This document shows, piece by piece, positions 46,201 to 54,718 of a DNA stretch of 64,000 nucleotides. This stretch comes from Ostrinia nubilalis (Eukaryota; Arthropoda; Insecta; Lepidoptera; Crambidae). A program made the translations under genes and the position numbers. The DNA is taken from the NCBI RefSeq assembly GCF_963855985.1, contig NC_087109.1, positions 7,832,001-7,896,000 on the forward strand, in the 5' to 3' direction. The number at the start of each line of letters is the position of its first letter. The stretch's first letter is position 1. A model generated the notes under the pieces. It saw only the letters and a list, made by a program, of their open reading frames with translations, made no database searches and was not told where the DNA came from.

Positions 46201-49200
46201 AACAGGGGTCAATATTTTGAGATGGAAGATCCAAAAGCAACAATTTCTAGTCTTAAAAGAAAGAACACCGCAAAAAGCTTGTTCTCGCGAGGTAATACAG
46301 CGACACATGCTATAAAAACTATAATTTAAGATTCAGAAGGCAGACAGGTGGACAGAGACTTGGGGCACCTTCAAATTAGAGGCGTTAGCAAGCACTGCAG
46401 TAACTCCACTGTGACGTGCTTGCCACATCACTACTATCCGTTCGCTTTAAGTTTGCCGCTGGCGATATGACGTCACTCAAAGGGAAGCGTCTATAACTTT
46501 AACAAACTTTATTTAAAATATTTTTTATTTATTATTATTGATAAAAATTGTATTTGCGTAAAATAAGACACATTAAATAAATAAATAAATAAAATAAAAA
46601 TCATTTATTATCAGACAAAAGCAGTCCATAGTTTGGTTAGTAACAATTTGAACTTAGAGACTATATTAGTAGAGTTAGTAACAATGTTCTTAGAAATATG
46701 TTAGTCGTACATCATGGGTTCTGTATATTGACTCTTTATCTATGGACGCTGTATAGCTTCACATGCCTAATGTGTAAGTCAACAAAGCGACCATAGACGG
46801 CTGAGTCCAGCCTCTCAGCAATCATTTTCAGGATTCCATTCCCACTTGTCCTCAGTCTTTGTAACACAGACGCAGTTGTTTTGCGCATAATTGAGTGAAA
46901 ATCGTCAATGTGAGCATCCGCGAACATGCCCGAGGCACTACAGTACCGAGGTAGTCGAAATAGAGCCCTGAAAACGTTATTATATTGGACTCGTAGGGCA
47001 CCAAGGGACCGCTGCGTAAAACTGGTCCACAGACCACTCGTGTAGAAACTTTGGCAGTAGGCTTTAAATAGGGTTAGTTTTACCTGCGCAGTACAACGAG
47101 CGAATCTGTGGGTCAGCACCCCGCCACGAATCGCCAATGCCCTACGCTCTCTCTCTATGTCTTTGTCATCCTTGAAAATCCTCTGTGACTATGTGCCCAA
47201 GGTAGGTACTTGAACTGAGATACACGTTTCAAAATTGCCCCATTCAATGTAAGAGGAGGAATAGAATTTGGTAATTTGTTCTTTCCTCGAAACACCATGA
47301 ATTCACTCTTTTTCACATTATATTTTAGACCGTGCTTAGCAGCGTAAGTCTCACATATCTTTAATAACTGGCGCAAGCCACCAACCGAAGGGCTCAGCAG
47401 CACCATGTCGTCCGCGTAGCTCAAGTTATTTACGCTCACGTTATCAATGCGGCACCCAACATGCGTACTGCTCAGCTCCCCGATCAGCTGATTTACATAT
47501 AAATTGAAAAATCTTGGCGAGGTTAAGCCGCCTTGTCTTACCCCACACATTAGTGTGTATTCATCAGAGAAAGCATTTGACCATTTTACAACATTCTTTT
47601 GATTGTTATACCAATAGGAAAAAATCTCTATTACATTAATTGCGTTTAATCACTAACTAATTGCGTTTAATCGCGGTTGGGAGAGGGGACGCGCATTCCA
47701 CATACCGGCAAACTTAGCGCGAACGGGTAGTACTAATTTTCATACTATTTGCGTTTGTCAAATTGTATGGTTCCTTGGGTCTATTAGATACACATTATTA
47801 TTTACCCTATTTACAAGCAATTAAAGAAGTTGAAGAACCTTAAAACAACTTACGTAGTAACAGTTTTGTCAACGGTGTCTTTAGCTAATTCTCCCGCGAG
47901 CCCCGCGCGCCGCTCGGCAAGTCGCGTCCACAGCGCGTCGCCGCGGCATTTGGGGAGCCACGATAGCTGCTCCTCTGATGATAATAATATCTATACTTAT
48001 AATAAATCTGTAGAGAGGTCAATTCTGTACATGAAATATATTTTCAAAATAACTAACAGGGGGCGATTAGTGATCGATACTGATGCCAAAAATGCAATCA
48101 GTATTTGTCTGTTTGTCTGTCTGTATGTTCCTTATAGAAACAAAAACTACACGACGGATTTTAACGAAACTTGGTACAATTATTCTTCGTACTCCTGGGC
48201 AGGTTATAGTATACTTAGGAATTCCCACGGGAACGGGAATTAGCGGGAAAATCCTTTTGTATGAAAAATCTAAACCGCTTAAGTTAGACGCTTGAAATTT
48301 GGCATGCAGGTATCTTAGTAAACTTAAAGCTTAGTTACAACAGGATATTGCAAAATTGCCACGGGAACGGGAGTTAGCGGGAAAATCCTTTTGTATGAAA
48401 AATCTAAACCGCTTAAGTTAGACGCTTGAAATTTGGCATGCAGGTACCTTAGTAAACTTAAAGCTTAAGTTACAATAGGATATTGCAAAATTCATTGAAA
48501 AGACATTTGTATGAAAACATCTAAACCGCGTAGAATAGATGGGTAAAACAGGATCCACGCGTACGAGGTCGCAGGCGGCCGCTAGTTTTATTATAAATAT
48601 AAAAAGTATTTTAGTATTTACTGTTGTTATTTTCTGCAGATGTTTGCAAATCGGCAAAGGTTTTCTCAAACCTTATCCATTCATTCTGATCTTTCCTGAG
48701 CCAGATTCCAGATTACTCCTGCCACTTCTTTGATATCATCGTCCCACCTTTTCCTATACGCACGAGCGACATCCTTATCGCTCGTGCGTATAGGAAAAGG
48801 TGGGAGGGTGGTAGCTTGGGGTCATTGTACGAAATTGTATCTGCTCGGCGACCGGACTTTAGCAGTGTATTGTGATGCAACTTACCCGAGTCGTTGGCGT
48901 CGCCGGCGACGGACACGAGCGAGGAGCTGGCGACGGGGTTCGCGAGAACCGCCGCGGGGGGAGCACCCCCGCGACGATTACACGATATGTACTTGTCCAG
49001 CTTGCTCTAAAATCAAATATCACATCAGAAAGAGGCTGCCATTACACATTCTCACGGACTGTGGACCTTTGATGCACAAGCGTAGCTAACACCCGAACAA
49101 ACACATCCTAAGTCCACAAGATGTAAAACATATCGCCTCTATAAAAAAGACTGCACTACCTAATGGATGCAGGATTAGGATGCGAACTGTAAGAAAAACA

Positions 49201-52200
49201 GTGGTGATTACAATAAATCGGTGCCGGTCGCAGTGATACTGGGACTTTTTTATAGAACCAAAATAGCCGCTCAACACAAATTAAAAAAAGAGACTGCAAA
49301 AACGTAGACTCTTTTTGTTGCCGACGGCAGTGGCGATCGAACACTTTGTTCTCCATAAGGCATACCAGATGTTGAAGCGTCTATCAGCTATGCATTCTAC
49401 GTCTACTACTACGGATTAGCTGATTATGGATATAGTGGCTTGTATGGGACACAAGACAAAAGCGTATTACGTTTTTTTACAGCCTTAAGGTTGCGACACA
49501 CATAAATGCACAATATTGGCACAGCCAAGCGTTACAATGTCGCGTGTCTCATTATTTTTAATCCTAGGTCAAACTAGCAGTCACCATTGGTTTGAGTATC
49601 GTCTCTTTACTTTGTCCAGTGAAGCTAAGCCTTACTAAAGCTCGGTCTGTGAGCACGTAGAATTTTGTCCAATGACCCCAAGCTACCCATCCTTATCGCT
49701 CGCGCGTATTTATATTGCTGTCGCGACTGTGCGACGGGCGCCCGCAGTGATTGTGCGAGCGCGACAGCAACATAACTACACGCGAGCGATAAGGATGGGT
49801 AGCTTATAGTACGAGAGCCCACGACCAAAATTTTTGTCTCATAGCAATACGGCCAAAACCGCATCAAATCGATAGATACGATTATCCTGAACTCGAAAAT
49901 ACCAATATCAGACATTTTCCGCGTAGCGTTTGATCTGATCGAATTTTCAAAATTGTCAAAGAATTTTACCGAACTGCATCATAGCAATATGTCTGATTTG
50001 TAGACTGTAGTTGAATGATAGTTCTGAGATACCGGAAACATTATTTTCAGACGTTAGTGGTGTAGCGCAAACCCGTAAAATCACTTAAAAAAATTAAAAA
50101 TGAGACAAAAAAAATGTCTCATAGCAATACGTCTGAAAATCTTTTTTATTAGTAAATTTTGGTTATTTGATGCGAACAAAACAATTTTCAGACGGAAATG
50201 TGAACGCATTAAATTTTGAGACCGTTTTGAAAATGTTAACAAATTTTACCGATCGGTATCATAGCAATATGTCTGAAAATTGTTGGACATGATAAAATAA
50301 GTTGTCCACATGTGCAAAAAATTTATATCAGACAAATTAAGTGTAGCACCTTCTCTATCATACAACTTTTTGATACACTTAAAGTGTCTGAAAACAGGTT
50401 TTTGGTTATCATGGCAGCAATACGAAAAGTTGAAAAAAAAAATTATCCGTATTGCTATGATACAGGTCGGCTAAATTTGTTGACATTTTCAAAAATGCGC
50501 TCAGGCTATATGCTACGCGCAAAATGTCTGAAAACAAACTTTTTCGTAATACAATTATAAAATCTATGTACATTTTCACTATCAGACGTATTGCTATAAT
50601 ACCGACTGTCTTTTTTTTTTGACACAGCAGAAATGGCCTCCCACGCAGTTGCTACACTTTCGACCGTTACTACACACCTAGTCGGGTTCAGAATCATACA
50701 ATCTAACGATTTTATAGGGTTTTTGCCGTATTGCTATGAGACATGGTTTTGGTCGTGGGCTCTCGTACTATTAGGGTCATTGGACAAAATTCTACATGCT
50801 CGCAGACCAGACTATACCTAAAAGAAAGACTAAAAGTAACTCACTTGCACATCAACATCTTCATCAATAGTGCACAGCGAGTTGGCGATGGCTTTGGTCT
50901 CCTCAAGGTTCTCCTTTTTGGTCTTCAAGTCATCGGCAACTTGTTGCAGCAGCCACGCGCGGCGTTGCAGCTGCTGCACGCGCGTTTGGGACAAGTTGCG
51001 GTGCGACACTGGAATATTTTAATAATGTTAATCATCTATATCTATAAAAGCGAAAGGTCACTCACTCATCACGAAATCTCTTTTTTTTTATGCTAGGCAA
51101 GGTAGGTATTTGACCGCAATCGCACCTGGTGTTAAGTGAGATGCAGTCTAGGATGGTACATATCTGCCCTGTAAATGCCTATTCACTCTCGCCTTGAAAA
51201 CGCCCGGATTACAGTGTTCAGGAAATACAGCAGCAGGCAGCGAATTCCAGTCCCTAGCTGTTCGCATTATAAAGTGTTCTACAAGTGCTAGGAGTCTCAA
51301 ATTTACCATGGGGGTTCCTTTTAGAACGTAGGTGCTCACTAAGCCGGGATTTTACAAAACGGGATCCACGCGTACGAAGTCGCGGACGGCCGCTAGCATG
51401 TTAAAAAATAAAAGTTTTCGTTTGTTTCGCCAAATGACGTTCACTGCTGGATAAAGGCCTCTCCCATGGATTTCCACAACAGTTGATCCTGTGCTGCGCA
51501 GAAACTACTCGCGAACTTCACCAGATCGTCGGTCCACCTTATAGGAGGCTAGCCCACATTATGTCTTAAGGCCCATCGTCAAAACTAGAAAGTTTTCACT
51601 ACACACGTAAATATTCTAACATAATATTATAAATGCGAAAGTTTGGATGTCATGATGTCTGGATGTTTGGATGTCTGGATGTCTATATGTTTGTTACTCT
51701 TTCACGCAAAAACTACTGAACGGATTTTCTTGAAACTTTACAGTATTACTGTTTATAACCCAGATTAACATATAGGCTATAATTTATGACGATCTGTGAC
51801 ATACTAAATTTCACGCGGCTGAAACCGCGGGCAAAAGCTAGTTCTAACATAAATTCATACACTTATTGGTTATTTTATCTGTCAGTTGGTTGAGGGTCTC
51901 CCGAGCCTTAGCCACTCTTTCCTCTGCATCCGCTACTTTTTCCTTAATCTCATTGTGTTGATACCAAAGCGTCAGCTCTTCAGGCATCACTGCTTTTGAT
52001 TCCGGCTGAAATTATAAAAGAATTTATGAATATTTTTATTTATTTAATTAATCATTAAGCTGCTTTATGGTGGCAAGTAAATAGCAGTGCGGTTTACGTA
52101 GATAGGCTACACTCTATCTTTACTCAGGCTTTTAAAATTCTATGTAATCACATTGTGTCTTTGGAAGGATATGATTAAAATATTTTATTTCCTTTTATCA

Positions 52201-53119
52201 ACTTGTTTACAAAACATTTTCAGTGATATTACAGTTTTTCATATAACAATATTGTAATATCTTACATAAATACAATTTAGAGACAGGAACCATAGCTCTG
52301 CTTAGATAGGTAGATAAGTAATGCCCATATTCACAAATATTACTATGAGGTCTCACAGTGCGTGTGGACGCACAGGGTGACACATGAACCAATCACAGAG
52401 CTCTATTCAACGCTGTGTTAGATTTGCTGCTTCACTTAAACAAGCATAATATAGGCGTAAGTTTAGACAGTATCCATCCACACATAGCCAATCACAAGTA
52501 GACTAATTTCTCTTATAATTAATCTTTATTTAAGTATTTGCTAAAATATCAAACTAAATACTTATATGTTTTTCTGTTTAGCTGATCATAGGTACTTACT
52601 TATGAATAATATGGAAATCGCCATGCAAACTTATGAAGCATTTAAGCAATTTAGAATCCAGAAAAAGGTCTCACCTTTTTCTGAAATGGTGAGCAAACCT
52701 TATTGAAGGCATTCTTTCTCTTGTACTTGTAGATGTCGTCGCAGAATACTCGGAGCCTCTTCTGTCGGATTGTGTCTTTCGACTCAACGTGCTCCATCAA
52801 ACTGCGCCATACCATGTAGTACTGACCGCGACACATCCTGCAAAATTTGTATTTGAATATTGATAACTTAAAATCAATGATTTCCACAAGACTACGCAGA
52901 AAGTATTAAACACCGCATGATTTTAGGGTTCTAAATACATTATTGAAATAGATTTCAAACCGTTTTTACGGCAATAAATGGAATAAATCAGGTTTTTTGT
53001 GATACGTACTCTACAACTTTGTCAACAGTGGGAACTTTCTCAGGAGGACATCCCATTGATAAGAGCCACTCCGCAAACTTTGCAGGCACTTCATCGCTAC
53101 TTAATTTGTGATCACACAT
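37260..53119 (-). CDS. HAUS5: HAUS augmin-like complex subunit 5 (Dgt5), complete 12-exon gene
   Basis: Exons on the minus strand: 53010-53119, 52675-52837, 51861-52005, 50845-51008, 47854-47966, 45351-45480, 44764-44961, 43062-43206, 42269-42406, 40469-40556, 39393-39610 and 37260-37480. All GT-AG junctions join in phase, giving 610 residues (human HAUS5 is about 630). It starts MCDHKLSSDEVPAKFAEWLL. Residues about 40-75 (YYMVWRSLMEHVESKDTIRQ) match the N-terminal helix pattern of HAUS5. A long coiled coil follows, including LQRRAWLLQQVADDLKTKKE, where the human protein has a similar QRRALLL block. The C-terminus (LELGQENLKFWSSNEMRKYI, then SPNRTVDGKSY) fits the family's W..P..W ending. The augmin complex binds spindle microtubules and recruits gamma-tubulin to nucleate branches. 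The introns are full of transposons, and exon 7 has spawned a tandem array. Identification is by pattern and length, not by alignment. Confidence 0.78.
37566..37776. mobile_element. Small inverted-repeat element (CAACGAAAGTTGAGGC ends)
   Basis: TATAGTTCGCGCAACGAAAG-TTGAGGC at the left is inverse to GCCTCAACTTTCGTTGAACG-ACCTATA at the right; about 210 bp. It lies just downstream (in window order) of the last HAUS5 exon, inside the final intron. Confidence 0.6.
37782..37946. mobile_element. Foldback element with 9-bp target duplication
   Basis: 165 bp between duplicate CTATATGCG (37773-37781 and 37947-37955). Ends GCTTA...TAAGC; inside, CACTATTCCCCGTT, GTTCATTA and AAAAAGTTCA occur in both orientations. 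A 9-bp duplication fits the Mutator group, but the ends are too short to be sure. Confidence 0.65.
38181..38471. mobile_element. Inverted-repeat element (GCCTTATTCACGTA ends) with internal tandem duplication
   Basis: The ends GCCTTATTCACGTA and the inverse of GGCCTAAGTCACGTA bound about 290 bp. The inner unit ATCCTATCGAGTAAT-GTTCTATC...GACCCTTGTGAATWCGGATT is present twice in tandem. A shorter, single-unit relative in the opposite orientation lies at 59480-59633. Confidence 0.65.
38509..38737. mobile_element. Foldback element (AATGAGGGCTATCGTTTT ends)
   Basis: AATGAGGGCTATCGTTTTTA at the left and AAAACGATAGCCCTCATT at the right are inverse. The interior carries GACAGGACCTTA-TCTACAGTGGCGC twice and AGTTGG-GCC words. 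Related words occur at 42715-42770. Confidence 0.6.
39091..39353 (-). mobile_element. tRNA-derived SINE, copy 1
   Basis: On the minus strand the head reads GGCCGTTTGGTGTAGTGGTT, with an RNA polymerase III A box (TGGTGTAGTGG), and 40 nt later the B box GGTTCGATTCC. A 180-bp unrelated body and a (TTTA)n tail at 39091-39107 follow. It lies in a HAUS5 intron, 40 bp from the donor of the exon at 39393. Confidence 0.85.
39768..40418 (+). mobile_element. Non-autonomous Helitron with TCTATACTTATAATAAATCT start
   Basis: Starts TC after A and ends GTCGCGGGCGGCCGCTAG before T. A CTGT microsatellite lies at 39892-39931. Three degenerate copies of an internal unit (AAATCTAAACCGC...TTGAAATTTGGCATGCAGGT) follow in tandem. 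It inserted in a HAUS5 intron, antisense to the gene. Confidence 0.8.
40840..41855. mobile_element. About 1-kb inverted-repeat element with GCGCG-rich subterminal parts
   Basis: GGCTATGTTCAGATG at the left and CATGTGAACATAGCC at the right are inverse. Subterminal parts contain many GCGCGCGTTRA-CGCG words in both orientations. The middle (41100-41600) includes GTCAAAAATGGTCATTTTCAG-type words. No ORF. Confidence 0.5.
41856..42268. other. HAUS5 intron sequence without recognised elements
   Basis: AT-rich; contains a copy of TGCCGCTCCCATACCTCAG (41869), also present at 38748 and, inverted and diverged, near 40755, so a further unnamed repeat family is scattered here. Confidence 0.3.
42838..43061 (-). 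mobile_element. Helitron 3' end, truncated, next to a HAUS5 exon
   Basis: Reading the minus strand, the 3' end GCGGGCGGCCGCTAG falls at 42838-42852, preceded by CGAAGTC. The element extends to a GTCA microsatellite (43016-43034), which stops 27 bp before the donor of the HAUS5 exon beginning at 43062. The 5' TC end was not found. Confidence 0.55.
43306..44900 (-). repeat. Exon-derived satellite: about ten 160-bp units copied from HAUS5 exon 7
   Basis: The unit starts at TACAATAGCC and recurs at exactly 160-bp spacing from 43801 to 44761 (43801, 43961, 44121, 44281, 44441, 44601, 44761). Older, diverged units lie at about 43315, 43471 and 43632. The unit at 44761 is the real 3' part of exon 7 plus its donor. 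Every other unit repeats the codons for RSGVFNAG-DDVIEDRRATGR and QIAAIDKAI, followed by most of a GTAAGT donor and about 45 bp of intron. Units at 44281, 44441 and 44601 are identical, so the array is expanding or being homogenised. Most units hold two TGACGTCA palindromes. A 160-bp unit is not a multiple of three, so reading through would break the frame. Confidence 0.92.
45082..45122. repeat. Short perfect hairpin (GTTACACCCT / AGGGTGTAAC)
   Basis: AAAAAGTTACACCCT and AGGGTGTAACTTTTT flank a 9-bp loop, a 15-bp perfect stem. It sits in the intron between two HAUS5 exons and is probably the remnant of a small foldback element. Confidence 0.5.
45636..45907 (-). mobile_element. tRNA-derived SINE, copy 2
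   Basis: Same family and orientation as the copy at 39091, with the B box GGTTCGATTCC, the same body (GCTAGCACCCATAACACAAG) and a TTTA tail at 45636-45652. It carries a 4-bp duplication near the A box. It lies in the HAUS5 intron upstream of the 45351-45480 exon. Confidence 0.85.
46560..47640 (-). mobile_element. 5'-truncated non-LTR retrotransposon with reverse-transcriptase fragment
   Basis: From about 47640 the minus strand encodes INVIEIFSYWYNNQKNVVKW, then GVRQGGLTSPRFFNLYVNQL, the active site LSYADDMVLLSPSV and KKSEFMVFRGK. After a frameshift near 47160-47190 it continues as DIERERRALAIRG...CQSFYTSGLW to a stop near 46738. The tail holds AATAAATAAATAA. The same family is seen at 62401. 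It lies in HAUS5 intron 5, on the same strand as the gene. Confidence 0.85.
47990..48585 (+). mobile_element. Non-autonomous Helitron, second copy of the TCTATACTTATAATAAATCT family
   Basis: TC start after A at 47990; 3' GGCGGCCGCTAG before T at 48585. Two internal tandem units rather than three. Its left end is 24 bp from the acceptor of the HAUS5 exon 47854-47966, so the polypyrimidine tract and branch site of that intron lie at least partly in Helitron sequence. Confidence 0.82.
48597..48760 (-). pseudogene. 3' end of a non-LTR retrotransposon ORF (RWDDDIKEVAGVIW)
   Basis: The minus strand reads RWDDDIKEVAGVIWNLAQER and, after a one-base shift, DQNEWIRFEKTFADLQTSAE...NNNSKY-stop. The RW-DD-K-AG--W---AQ-R--W order is the usual C-terminus of RTE-like reverse transcriptases. 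It is frameshifted and 5'-truncated. Confidence 0.65.
48745..48860. mobile_element. Palindromic relic (28-bp arms) of the 49.6-kb element family
   Basis: TCCCACCTTTTCCTATACGC-ACGAGCG is perfectly inverted after a 10-bp loop. The right side continues TAGCTTGGGGTCATTG, matching the inverse of the left end of the element at 49641. Confidence 0.55.
49641..50813. mobile_element. 1.17-kb inverted-repeat element packed with CATAGCAATACGTCTGAAA words
   Basis: CTCGGTCTGTGAGCACGTAG-AATTTTGTCCAATGACCC at the left is inverse to the right end (GGGTCATTGGACAAAATTCT-ACATGCTCGCAGACCAG). A second matching block (TAGTACGAGAGCCCACGACC-AAAA) follows. Inside are about eight copies of (T)CATAGCAATA-GTCTGAAAA in both orientations (49836, 49979, 50118, 50260, 50448, 50582, 50728). 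The left arm is split by a nested 130-bp palindrome (49673-49804, CCATCCTTATCGCTCGCGCG ends); the right arm is intact. No ORF above 85 codons. Confidence 0.7.
51148..51400 (-). pseudogene. Reverse-transcriptase C-terminal fragment beside a Helitron end
   Basis: The frame 51148-51339 reads LALVEHFIMRTARDWNSLPA, AVFPEHCNPGVFKARVNRHL and QG. The RTAR-WNSLPA-VFP--------FK-RVNRHLQG order is the conserved tail of Jockey/R1-type reverse transcriptases. Immediately beyond, 51364-51396 (ACGAAGTCGCGGACGGCCGCTAG) is a Helitron 3' end in plus orientation. Confidence 0.65.
51424..51545 (+). repeat. Dispersed lepidopteran repeat (GCTGGACAAAGGCCTC family), copy 2
   Basis: Same order of blocks as at 11690: CACTGCTGGATAAAGGCCTC, TGGATTTCCACAACAGTTGA, then TTCACCAGATCGTCGGTCCA. 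Confidence 0.6.
51618..51841 (+). mobile_element. Lep1-related Helitron, diverged
   Basis: TAATATTATAAATGCGAAAG start, a GATGTCTG microsatellite, a GGATTTTCTTGAAACTTT core and GCGGCTGAAACCGCGGGCAA-AAGCTAG end. It ends 19 bp before the donor of the HAUS5 exon at 51861-52005. Confidence 0.75.
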
Positions 53120-53232
53120 CTTATTGCTGTTAGTTAAGCCCAAATTTTAATTTAATTGCGATTTTTAAGCACAATTTACTTTACGCACAACAAAAAGCGT
53201 TTGTTGAGAATTTCAAATTTGACTGAATTGAA

Positions 53233-53704
53233 CAGTGTTGCCAGTCGGGTCTAGTCAGAAATTACCAGAAATATAAAAAAAAGTAACCTTTTTGAATAAA
53301 AAGTAACCTTCATACGGGGGGGGGGGGGGGTGCGGAGCGATGATTGTGTAAGGTTGTTCATGGATGGAAAATGAACACACAACCACTACAATTGATAATC
53401 GAAATTCGAAAAGTGACCAGTCGTATAAAAACGTTTCATGGATTTGCGTTTTATTATCGAAAAACATTCGCTAAAACTCATTTTTTTAAACAAATAATAA
53501 ATCAAATTCAAGTTTAAATGCACTTTATGACGTAATTTTTAAATTGTCACTATTAATATTTTTTACTAATAACCTGTAAAAGTTAATTCTACAATTTCTG
53601 AAAAATCACCTAAAAGTAACCTTTTCATTAGTGTAACCTAAAAGTAACCACTGCAGTTCAAAAGTAACCTAAAAGGTTACAAAAGTAACCTTCTGGCAAC
53701 ACTG
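53233..53704 (+). mobile_element. hAT-type element, copy A in the divergent promoter
   Basis: Ends CAGTGTTGCCAG...CTGGCAACACTG, flanked by a perfect 8-bp duplication GAATTGAA (53225-53232 and 53705-53712). It contains repeated AAAAGTAACCT words near both ends and a G-run of about 14 at 53317-53330. No transposase. Confidence 0.93.
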
Positions 53705-54192
53705 GAATTGAATTTGACAACAGACAGGCAGCTTGATGACAGTGACAGACGACAGTATTGTTTATGGTGCCAGTACACTATGTCGGAAATTATTGTCCCT
53801 CGAATCTTTAGCTTCATGGCTAGCACACACCGAAGTATGGGAGACGCACGCGAGGAGAGAGGAGAAAGTGACCGAGATGATGCTCACACTATTACGTCTT
53901 GGCGAATTTCCCTCATAGTGTACTTGCGCCATGCTATCAATAATGGCTGCGTTCAGCAGAAAATACCGCTTGTTAGAAATTGTTAGAAAAATGGCGTCAG
54001 AGTTTAGAATTTTAATGTTGGGGGCCAGACAGTTTTTATCCAAAATATTTTGACGAATATTTGAAGAAATAAAAATTTCACATTTGGAAATGATAACTTG
54101 GGCAAAATAGCTTATGCCCAAGTATTACTGCCTATCAGTGACAGTGACGTCTGCAGTTTGCCTGACATTGACGTTTTAGTGACAGTTGACAG

Positions 54193-54652
54193 CAGTGTTG
54201 CCAGAAGGTTACTTTTGTAACCTTTTAGGTTACTTTTGAACTGCTGTGGTTACTTTTAGGTTACACTAATGAAAAGGTTACTTTTAGGTGATTTTTCAGA
54301 AATTGTAGAATTAACTTTACAGGTAATTCAGTAAAAAATATTAATAGTGACAATTTAAAAATTAAGTCATAAAGTGCATTTAAACTTGAATCTGATTTAT
54401 TATTTGTTAAAAAAAATGAGTTATAGCGAATGTTTTTCGATAATAAAACGCAAATCCATGAAACGTTTTTATACGACTGATCACTTTTCGAATTTAGATG
54501 ATCAATTGTATTCATTTTCCATCCCTGAACAACCTTACACAATCATCGCTCCGCACCCCCCCCCCCCCCGTATGAAGGTTACTTTTTATTCAAAAAGGTT
54601 ACTTTTTTTTATATTTCTGGTAATTTCTGACTAGACCCGACTGGCAACACTG
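54193..54652 (-). mobile_element. hAT-type element, copy B, opposite orientation
   Basis: Same family as copy A, inverted, with its own 8-bp duplication GTTGACAG (54185-54192 and 54653-54660), so it is an independent insertion. The C-run at 54556-54570 mirrors the G-run of copy A. The two copies could fold into a 460-bp stem with a 490-bp loop. Confidence 0.93.
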
Positions 54653-54718
54653 GTTGACAGGTTTCTCTGCAATAGCCAATGTTTACGTTGAACAAAAACT
54701 ATATATTACGTTTTAAAA

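Larger units (their letters stand above)
53120..54718. promoter_or_regulatory. Divergent promoter region of HAUS5 and dysbindin
   Basis: The two start codons are 1.6 kb apart. Two hAT elements and their duplications account for about 950 bp, leaving about 650 bp of original sequence. Repeated GACAGTGACAG/TGACAGTTGACAG words occur at 53715-53750 and 54135-54192. No TATA box was identified. The mid-part (53713-54184) is the likely core promoter. Confidence 0.5.

Noticed and set aside
47830..48295. Plus-strand ORFs of 137 and 70 residues
   Set aside because: They run across an exon of HAUS5 in antisense and a Helitron with a CTGT microsatellite.
48872..49100. Possible extra HAUS5 exon near a GC-rich stretch
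   Set aside because: The flanking exons already join in phase without it, and no frame there has both acceptor and donor.
53317..53330. G-run as a functional G-quadruplex in the promoter
   Set aside because: It is a homopolymer inside the hAT element and appears as a C-run in the other copy, so it is an element feature; its length may be a sequencing uncertainty.
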